Positions 56,210 through 64,000 of a stretch of 64,000 bases of DNA are shown here, one piece after another. The first letter of the stretch is position 1; every line of letters begins with the position of its first letter. The position numbers were made by a program, and so were the translations under genes. The notes below the pieces were generated by a model. That model saw only the letters and a list, made by a program, of their open reading frames with translations. It was not told where the DNA came from and did not search any database. Origin of the DNA: Volvox africanus (Eukaryota > Chlorophyta > Chlorophyceae > Chlamydomonadales > Volvocaceae); NCBI GenBank assembly GCA_030268105.1, contig BSDZ01000010.1:1588001-1652000 (forward strand), in the 5' to 3' direction.

Positions 56210-57072
56210 TGTTGTGAAACTCGCGTCGCAACAGTTGAGAAAAGTCCAGTTCTGCACAAGCTGGACAAGCGAGCTGCCACTATGCCTCCAGCCACAAGGA
56301 CACTCCAAAGTCCGGGCAAGCAATAGATCGTTACAAACAGCTAAAAAAGCAAGTCAGCTTCGGGGAATAAATAGCAACTTGGTGAAGGATCGTACATAAG
56401 ACCCTTCACATTTGAAATTCAGCCGCAGTACGTTCCTGACAATACGTTCAACCAATGAACACATGAAGAAGTCTGACCGAATATCACAACACTCCCACAC
56501 GGGCAGATTTCCCGTACGCACTGCAAGCATACGATGTGACATTTTCTAACAATTGCATCTGTGACTTCAAACAAAGACAACATTAAAACTCAACTGCGAC
56601 GATGAGGCGCAACGTTGGTGACCGAAAGAAACGTTCGAAAGACTCCCTCGCGGACAGTACGTCGCCACGCAATCAACGCCAACTGACAGCCTTTCAAACT
56701 TTGATTCCGCCGCTGCCAAAACTTCTAAGTGAACACTTAGGTACCTGTAGCGCAAGACGTCTCCCACGCACTCGGCGAACACTAAGGTTACACGACCTTT
56801 AAAGAACGGTTGCACTCCAGAGACTAAGCTCGTACAGAATACTCCCACGAAAATGACGTTCACAGGGCTGGACACAAGGACATGCCGAGAACGCAAGCAG
56901 AGCCAAGCAAATCAAGCAAAGCAATCATAAAGACGTGCAAAACACTTGCAGCCTTCCATCCCTCATTACATCAGGGGATAACCAGGATAGCTACCCAAAC
57001 ATAATTGAGAGCATTCCACAGGACTCTGCCATCGACTCCCTAACACATGTCATACATACTCATTGGGCAGCC
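56210..57072. other. No supported gene
   Basis: Short frames on both strands with no recognisable domain. Confidence 0.4.
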
Positions 57073-57564
57073 CTCTTCCAGCCAGGCTCTATCCTGCTGG
57101 GAACGCATCAGGCGACCTCTCATCAGGTCCCTCTTCCAGCCAGGCTCTATCCTGCTGGGAACTCATCAGGTGACCTTTCATCAGGTCCCTCTTCCAGCCA
57201 GGCTCTATCCTGCTGGGAACGCATCAGCCGACCTCTCATCAGGTCCCTCTTCCAGCCAGGCTCTATCCTGCTGGGAACTCATCAGGTGACCTCTCATCAG
57301 GTCCCTCTTCCAGCCAGGCTCTATCCTGCTGGGAACTCATCAGGTGACCTCTCATCAGGTCCCTCTTCCAGCCAGGCTCTATCCTGCTGGGAACGCATCA
57401 GGCGACCTCTCATCAGGTCCCTCTTCCAGCCAGGCTCTATCCTGCTGGGAACGCATCAGGCGACCTCTCATCAGGTCCCTCTTCCAGCCAGGCTCTATCC
57501 TGCTGGGAACTCATCAGGCGACCTCTCATCAGGTCCCTCTTCCAGCCAGGCTCTATCCTGCTGG
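57073..57564 (+). repeat. 58-bp minisatellite, eight full units and one partial
   Basis: Units begin CTCTTCCAGCCAGGCTCTAT at 57,073 and every 58 bases to 57,537. Variation is limited to a few sites (GAACGCATC/GAACTCATC, GGCGACC/GGTGACC/GCCGACC). All three plus-strand frames are open across the units. Confidence 0.97.
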
Positions 57565-57994
57565 TCATACCTGTAGAATAAACACTTTGCGCACACCCTT
57601 GTATGGTTTCGCCTCATAAACATGAACCACATTAGCCACCAACAGTCCATCCCAGGGTCATTCATACTGCTGCTCCGTCTGCCCTACATTAGGGCACTCA
57701 GACCACAGACCTCTGACTCTCTAAGCCTCAAAACAAAAGTCAATAGCTCCAGGATCTAGCCACACACATCCAGGTGAACAAGGCCAAGCAACTGATCTGC
57801 CTCATGTCTGATTGAGGGAATTAGCTACGTTCCCATAATTGACACAAAAACTCACAAATGGCTGCAACCTAGATGGCTTCACATATCCCTCGAGTTCAAG
57901 GTACTGACCTTCCAGTTGTCATAACCTGAACATCATAGTAAACAAAGGTCCGTCGGGCTCTCATGGCCCTCACATCGTACCACCAAGGCAGACG

Positions 57995-58828
57995 TGTTGT
58001 GCTACGGTTCGTTTCCCGCGGATGCGTAGGTCGATGCGACCCTACAAGGTGAAGTGTTATCTTGATGAACACATGAATGATTATTGCATATGAATGAACC
58101 TGCATGATATAGATGTATTCGCATACATTTATATATGCATTTGGCATGTTATCATTATCCATCGCGACATCGCATCATGGCAAATCCGCCTAGCATGCAT
58201 GAAATACCGAATCATTGAAGTGCGCATTATGCTCATGCTATGAAACGATAAGTAATATTATTTGACATAATATTACTTCATTACAGCACACGTTGAGAGC
58301 GCCGCACTCGTCACGATGCATGCCTTGCAACCGAATATCGTTATTCGGACCCTTGCATCATGTGAATGCCGGAAAGGCTTATACGTTGTTATGCGTAGAC
58401 ACCGCCTATACACAGTAGGATTGTCACACTTAGGATCGGCCTCCTAGTGTGAATCGTACGGCATTGCGATGCTGCGAGCATAACAGATGTGAGGACGGCT
58501 AAGCAAGAGAAGATATTCGATACCGGAGAACACTCGTGTGTTCTACACTACTATCACTATACGCTATTCTACTTAGCCCGAGCTAAGCCTAAACTTCGCT
58601 TATCACCGCCGCGTGATGATTGCTTGCTTCCGGCGCTGACGGCGATTTCGTCCATTGCATCGCTTCGATCTGTAAGACTGTAAGTTATATCTCTTTTTGT
58701 CTTGAAGTCTTCCGCTGTCTCTGTTTGTTCGCACTTGCCTTGCTGTACTTGCAAGTGCTCGCGCATCGGTGTCGAAAGCCTTCAGACGCGCAGATACTTA
58801 TGAGCAAACACGAAGGAGAGGTACAACA
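57995..58828 (+). repeat. Solo LTR of the gypsy-2 family, 834 bp
   Basis: TGTTGTGCTACGG...GAGGTACAACA, flanked by AGACG on both sides (57,990-57,994 and 58,829-58,833). It is inverted relative to the LTR at 59,559-60,384. Confidence 0.93.
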
Positions 58829-58833
58829 AGACG

Positions 58834-59558
58834 CTGTCGTTTCACTGTGCTGCATGAGGTCTGAGTTACGGGCAGGCAAACATCCACAAATTGGGAATTA
58901 GGCAGGGCACCACTGACATAACCAAAACAAATCGAGAGTTAATTCAGGTCGCCAATCACTACCACAAGCAAATGCCATACCGCCCAATGGCAGTACTCGA
59001 ACGTACTCAGAAAAATACGGCCCAATGGCAGTATGCGAACATAGCTGTACCTAGTGGTGTGATGAAAACTTCTGCCCCTTTTTCCTCAAGGCAATTAGAA
59101 GCTGCAATTATGCAGTACTCTGAACTGCACGAAACAAACTTGTTCTCACCAAGAGAACGCCACCTCTTGCATCGTTAGCGTTTCCTAACAAGAGTTCTCC
59201 ATGAGATAACGTGCGGCTGACAGGCACAGGCCACTCACAGGCGAGGTCTATGGCTCGGCAAGCACATCAATTGCCTTGAACTGCTATGGGGTGCTCTGAC
59301 AAAACATAGCAATAAAGCACCTATGAAAACGTCGCCTGAGCTGTTATCAATGTAGGTGAAATCCACCTTGCTCGAACTACAAACTTACAAAACGCCGCGC
59401 CGCGAGCTGCCCAGTAAATAAAGGCATAGTCAAAAAGCTTTCAACGTATAAATGCGGTAAAGGTTCTAGTTCACTGTGAAGTTACCGCCAATCCGCTCCA
59501 TCTTTGCGTCGGCATCGTTGTAGCTCGTGAACGACCAGTAAAATTTCTCGGCGCTTTT
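58834..59558. other. Spacer between inverted gypsy-2 LTRs, no supported gene
   Basis: Contains a short direct repeat (CGCCCAATGGCAGTA..CGAAC, 58,982 and 59,020). The 95-codon frame at 58,891 has no recognisable domain. Confidence 0.4.
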
Positions 59559-60384
59559 TGTTGTACCTCTCGTTCGCGTTTGCTCATGAGTATCTGCACG
59601 TCTGGAGACTATCGACACCGATGCGCGAGCACTTGCAGGTACAGCAAGGCAAGCGAGAGCAAACAGAGACAGCGGAAGACTTCAAGACGAAGAGAGATAT
59701 AACTTACAGTATTACGGATCAGAACGATGCAATGGACGAAATCGCCGTCAGCGCCGGAAGCAAGCAATCATCACGCGGCGGTGATTAGCGAAGTTCAGGC
59801 TTTAGCTCGGGCTAAGTAGAATATCGTATAGTAATAGTAATGTAGAACACACAAGTGTTCTCCGGTATCGAATGTCTTGTCTAGCTTAGCCGTCCTCGCA
59901 TCTGTTATACTCGCAGCATCGCAGTGCCGTACGATTCACATCAGGAGGCCGATCCTAGATGTGACAACCCTACTGCGTCTAGGCGATGTCTACGTATAAC
60001 AATCGTATAAGCCTTTCCGGCATTCGCATGATGCAAGGGTCCGGATAACGATATCCGGTTGCAGGGCATGCATCGCGACGAGTGCGGCGCTCTCAACGTG
60101 TGCTTTAATGAAGTAATATTATATCAGATAATATTACTTATCGTTTCGTAGCACGAGCATAATGCGCACTTCAATGATTAGGTCATTCATGCATGCTAGG
60201 CGGATTTGCCATGGTGCGATGTCGCGATGGATAATGACAACATGCCAGATGCATATATAAATGTATGCGAATACATTTATATCATGCAGTTTCATTCATA
60301 TGTAATGCGTTCATCACAAAAGCACTTCGACTCATAGGATCGCGTCGACCTACGCGTCGACGGGAAATGAACCGTAGCACAACA
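59559..60384 (-). repeat. 3' LTR of gypsy-2, 826 bp
   Basis: On the minus strand starts TGTTGTGCTACGG at 60,384 and ends GAGGTACAACA at 59,559; the purine-rich primer tract (reverse of ATTATCCCCCCTCCC) lies just before it at 60,385-60,399. Confidence 0.92.
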
Positions 60385-60399
60385 ATTATCCCCCCTCCC
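60385..60399 (-). other. Gypsy-2 polypurine tract
   Basis: GGGAGGGGGGATAAT on the minus strand immediately before the 3' LTR. Confidence 0.85.
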
Positions 60400-60443
60400 G
60401 TATGCAGCGTCCTCGCTGCATCATACAGCATCGACTGCAGGGG

Positions 60444-63400
60444 TCATTGGGCTTGTGTGGCACGTTTGCGGGCTTCTTCGAGCAGGGGTTTCATGTCCTG
60501 TGAGAAGTTGCGTGCCGGTTCCCATGAGTTGTGCTCGTCGGTATACCCTGTCCACTTAACCAAGTACTCGTGTACTGTTCGCTTACGTCGGTGTCGGCCC
60601 ACACGACGCGCGCGATAATCTAACACCCGCTCCACATCGTAAAACTTCTGTTTACCAGCGATCCAGGTCTCGAGAACTGGTTCGATCGCTGTGGGGGCGT
60701 TAGCAGGCTCAGGGACGGGTTCCGCACTACGATACGGACGAATAAGCGATACGTGAAACGTGGGGTGAATGGTCATATCAGTGGGCAATGCAAGCTCCAC
60801 AGCCACATTCCCAACCATGCGCACGACAGGATACGGACCAATCCAGCGGGGTAAGAGTTTTCGGGATCCGTCGGCCAAGGAACGCAAGTTCTTGGTGCTT
60901 AGCAACACGAGTTGCCCTTCCGAAAACGTCACATCCTGCTTGGATTTGTTGTAGTATTCTGTCGTTCGTTGCTGCGCCGCGTCCAAACATGACTTCGCGT
61001 CTGTGATTCGGGACATAAAAGACTTGGCAAAAAGTTTAGCAGCAGGCACGTTCACTTCCAACTCACGCCACACGGGTAGCGCGGGATGAAACCCGTAGTT
61101 AAGAAAGAACGGACTTTTGCCTGTAGAGCGGTTAACAGCGTTGTTAAGCGCGAATTCTGCCGCAGTCAAATATGTATCCCAAACAAGTGGTGTGCGACCA
61201 GCATAATTGCGCAACATATCACCCAACGTGCGGTTTGTGCGTTCGGTTTGACCATCAGTCTGCGGGTGATACGCCGTGCTCAGGTTGACGCGCATGCCAA
61301 CTAGTTTGCAGAGCGCTTCCCAAAACTTAGACGTGAACTGTCCACCGCGGTCCGAGATCACATTTTTGGGAATCCCGTGTAACCGAACCACATTATCGAA
61401 AAACAAACGTGCGGTTTGCTCAGCCGTGCAGGATGATGTGCATGGTGCTAGGTGAACCATCTTAGTCAGACGATCGACCATTACGAACACCGCATCGTAT
61501 CCCCCCTCAGTTTTGGGCAGCGCGACTACGAAGTCCATGGAAACACTTTCCCAAGGCGCATCCGGGACAGGCAACGGTTGCAACAACCCATGGCCCTTAC
61601 CGGACAAAGCCTTATTGCGCTGGCACAGACTGCATGTCTGGACGAAGTTCGCCGCATCCTTAGCCAAACGAGGCCACCAAAAGGAACGTTGCACCAAGTC
61701 GATCAATCGCTTGCTACCAGGGTGTCCTGCTAACGGGTCCTCGTGGAACCGCGCAAGGATGTCGTAGCGTAGCGCGTCGTCGTTCGGAACGACGATTTGC
61801 GTAGCTGCACCCTCCGTCCGTAGCCAAAGGCCATTCTGCTTGCGAAGGTTTTCTACATTAGCCGGGTCCGCGAACCAGGCGTCTACGTTGTAGGCAACCT
61901 TCAACCGCTCCGCGAGGTCCGTCGCGATCGGAACCTCCTCGCTACGCGGCCGCACGACGGGCGCTGCCAAAATTGCAGCGTGTAGCGACGGATGTCGACT
62001 GAGAGCATCGGCAATATTCAATTTACCAGTAATATACTCCCAGGTGCAGTTGAACCTAGCTAGATATTCCATCCATCTAGCTTGACGGCGGTTCAACGTC
62101 GGAACGCTTTGCAAAAACGTTAGGGGCTTGTGGTCAGTCTTTAAAGTAAACGGGCGTCCCTCGAGGTAACAGCGCCATTCCTTTAAAGCATGCAGCACGG
62201 CCAGAAGCTCCTGTTCCCCGGTGGTGTAGCGAATCTCCGCACCAGAAAATTTCTTACTCGTGAAGGCGATCGGTCGCCCTTCCTGTAACAATACAGCGCC
62301 GCTTCCAAATATTGAGGCATCAGACACTACCTCAACACGAAATGGCAACGAGTAATCAGGGAATGCAAGGGTGACATCTTCGGCAACGATTCGTTTGAGC
62401 TCTTCGAATGCCCGCTGGCATTGCGACGTCCACGACTCGAGCGAAACGAAAACGCCTTTGCGAGTTAAGTTAGTAAGCGGGGCCGCAATGATGGAATATT
62501 TTTCAATGAACTTCCGGAAATAATTGGTCAAGCCAAGGAACTTACGCAGTTCCGTGAGGTTCTGAGGCGCGGGCCAATCGCGAACCACGGCGACCTTCCG
62601 CGGGTCCATCTTCACACCGGTGGCCGACACAATGTGGCCCAAATATTCCACCTGAGGCTGCGCCCAAAAGCATTTGGCGCGTTTAGCAAACAATTGCTCC
62701 CGCCTCATAACGTCGAGCACGAGCCGAAGATGCTCCAAGTGCTCCTCGCGCGTTTTAGAATATACCAAGATGTCATCCAGGTAGCAAACGACGAACCTGT
62801 CGATAAACGGCCTAAACATTCGGTCCATAACCGCCTGAAACGTAGCAGGGGCATTAGTCAAACCAAACGATAGGACCGTATACTCAAAGTGACCGAAGGG
62901 CGTCCGAAAAGCGGTTTTCGGGATATCAGAGGCAGCGATGCGAATCTGATTGTAGCCCTGTTGTAAGTCAATTGAGGAAAAATAAGCCGATCCCTTCAGC
63001 TTATCCAACAGGTCGTCAACGCGTGGCAAAGGGTAGCGATTTTTCACCGTATTCGCATTTAACCCCCGGTAATCAATGCACATGCGCAAGGTCCCATCCT
63101 TCTTACCGACAAACAAAATCGGTGCAGAATACGGGGATGTGCTGGGGCGTATCATACCCTTCGCGAGCAAATCCGTCACCTGGCGCTTCACCTCGTCCAG
63201 TTCCAATGGACTCAACCTGTACATTGGCCGGGCCGTAGGCTGCGCTCCAGGCATGAGAGGGATTGTGTGATCAACAGGACGCATAGGTGGTAGGCCAGGG
63301 ATATCTTTAAAGACGTCCTCATACTGCGACAGTAGGGCCTCAACCTCAGGATCCACAGAAATCTGCGCGGTGGTGACACAACAGCTCACCCGCGGCCTTA

Positions 63401-64000
63401 AAAGCAGTCCGTGGGCACCCTTCCGTAACAAACGGACGGCCTCCTTACGCCCGACTAGCTCTGGTTCGATTCGCGCGGCCATTGCGGTCACAGCGAAATT
63501 AACCATAGGCACCGCCTCAGTTTCGCCCTCCTTTGGTGTGACATATTCGAACGACAGGAAAGGTACCTTAATCGACAGAGTACCCTTGCACATATGCAGG
63601 GTTGCGGTCTCCATGTCGATGCGCGCGCGGTACTGTCGTAATGTCGACGACCCCATTATGTACGGTGCAGTCTCTGCTAAGCCCTGCAGCACGTACGGCC
63701 GGGTCACAACACGCAAAGGGCCTAACGATAGGCTAAGGGTAATCCTGCCCATGATGGGATGCTTACCCCCGTCAGCAAGGGTAACCTGTGTACAATCAGA
63801 CGACTCTGGGGACAACCCCAGCGCATTCACCTCTGCGACAGAGATGAAGTCGTCGCTGGCACCGGTGTCAACAAGTGCCTTCAGAGTACGGCCATTCAAA
63901 CCGATCTGAACCACAGGGACACGGTTATCTACGAGCGACTGCCCAGCAGACAACGTCAGTGCACTTAAGGCGGGCCCGTAACCAACGGCACCCCCATCAG
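60444..64000 (-). CDS. Ty3/gypsy chromovirus pol, intact frame, runs off the right edge
   Basis: An uninterrupted frame of over 1,180 codons, still open at base 64,000, so the start and probably gag lie outside. Order: aspartic protease ([15 protein letters not shown]), RT ([41 protein letters not shown]), RNase H ([29 protein letters not shown]), integrase zinc region ([11 protein letters not shown]...CSLCQRNK) and core ([38 protein letters not shown]), and C-terminal chromodomain ([20 protein letters not shown]). It would copy and integrate the element, the chromodomain perhaps guiding insertion to chromatin. No defects are seen, so a young copy. Confidence 0.95.
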   Translation of the reverse strand, partial: DGGAVGYGPALSALTLSAGQSLVDNRVPVVQIGLNGRTLKALVDTGASDDFISVAEVNALGLSPESSDCTQVTLADGGKHPIMGRITLSLSLGPLRVVTRPYVLQGLAETAPYIMGSSTLRQYRARIDMETATLHMCKGTLSIKVPFLSFEYVTPKEGETEAVPMVNFAVTAMAARIEPELVGRKEAVRLLRKGAHGLLLRPRVSCCVTTAQISVDPEVEALLSQYEDVFKDIPGLPPMRPVDHTIPLMPGAQPTARPMYRLSPLELDEVKRQVTDLLAKGMIRPSTSPYSAPILFVGKKDGTLRMCIDYRGLNANTVKNRYPLPRVDDLLDKLKGSAYFSSIDLQQGYNQIRIAASDIPKTAFRTPFGHFEYTVLSFGLTNAPATFQAVMDRMFRPFIDRFVVCYLDDILVYSKTREEHLEHLRLVLDVMRREQLFAKRAKCFWAQPQVEYLGHIVSATGVKMDPRKVAVVRDWPAPQNLTELRKFLGLTNYFRKFIEKYSIIAAPLTNLTRKGVFVSLESWTSQCQRAFEELKRIVAEDVTLAFPDYSLPFRVEVVSDASIFGSGAVLLQEGRPIAFTSKKFSGAEIRYTTGEQELLAVLHALKEWRCYLEGRPFTLKTDHKPLTFLQSVPTLNRRQARWMEYLARFNCTWEYITGKLNIADALSRHPSLHAAILAAPVVRPRSEEVPIATDLAERLKVAYNVDAWFADPANVENLRKQNGLWLRTEGAATQIVVPNDDALRYDILARFHEDPLAGHPGSKRLIDLVQRSFWWPRLAKDAANFVQTCSLCQRNKALSGKGHGLLQPLPVPDAPWESVSMDFVVALPKTEGGYDAVFVMVDRLTKMVHLAPCTSSCTAEQTARLFFDNVVRLHGIPKNVISDRGGQFTSKFWEALCKLVGMRVNLSTAYHPQTDGQTERTNRTLGDMLRNYAGRTPLVWDTYLTAAEFALNNAVNRSTGKSPFFLNYGFHPALPVWRELEVNVPAAKLFAKSFMSRITDAKSCLDAAQQRTTEYYNKSKQDVTFSEGQLVLLSTKNLRSLADGSRKLLPRWIGPYPVVRMVGNVAVELALPTDMTIHPTFHVSLIRPYRSAEPVPEPANAPTAIEPVLETWIAGKQKFYDVERVLDYRARRVGRHRRKRTVHEYLVKWTGYTDEHNSWEPARNFSQDMKPLLEEARKRATQAQ

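Noticed and set aside
57073..57564. CRISPR array
   Set aside because: The 58-bp units are contiguous without spacers and the context is eukaryotic.

Overview
The window looks like nuclear DNA of a green alga, most likely in or near the Chlamydomonadales. The evidence is spliced genes with good GT-AG sites, proline-rich (hydroxyproline-type) exons joined to a gametolysin-like (peptidase M11) domain, one exon like an algal polycystin/TRP channel, and a dense load of retrotransposons and CACTA transposons. By eye the base composition is moderate (roughly 45% GC), lower than Chlamydomonas itself, so the genus is left open.

Layout. 1-3.27 kb: end of a chromodomain Ty3/gypsy element with its 3' LTR. 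3.6-46.3 kb: tandem copies of a minus-strand gametolysin-like gene: copy 0 (only 5' exons left, 3.6-4.5 kb), copy 1 (35.5 down to 7.4 kb) and copy 2 (about 46.2 down to 36.2 kb). A further proline-rich exon of the same kind lies at 49.4 kb. Copy 1 is split inside an exon by 22.7 kb of nested CACTA DNA. The outer element (10,417-33,087, target duplication GTA) is an internally deleted copy of about 4.67 kb. Within its subterminal region sits a full-length inverted sibling (14,524-32,525, target duplication CTA). The inner element carries a Tnp2-type transposase gene on the minus strand (17.9 to about 26.8 kb, possibly with a ubiquitin-like exon to 27.7 kb), a divergently oriented nine-exon accessory gene (28.5-31.5 kb) and a broken coiled-coil gene (15.9-16.5 kb). 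A nearly intact Ty1/copia element lies in a transposase intron (19.6-24.2 kb, target duplication CATGC).

37.9-42.3 kb: a miniature LTR element (TRIM), a solo copia LTR, a perfect palindrome and a decayed L1/Tx1-like LINE, all inside an intron of gametolysin-like copy 2. 44-52 kb: MITE-like repeats, small solo LTRs, a gypsy relic, a polycystin-like exon and long microsatellites. 52.3-55.7 kb: a broken copia element fused to the endonuclease half of a LINE. 57.1-57.6 kb: a 58-bp minisatellite. 58.0-64 kb: a solo LTR and then a minus-strand gypsy element with an open pol frame running off the right edge.

How it fits together. The host content is a rapidly diverging cluster of extracellular protease-like genes; nearly everything else is mobile DNA whose insertion order can be read from target duplications and from paralogous empty sites in the same window. 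Between copies 1 and 2 at least one protein-coding exon differs several times more than its adjoining intron, and no HExxH zinc motif is visible in the exons found.
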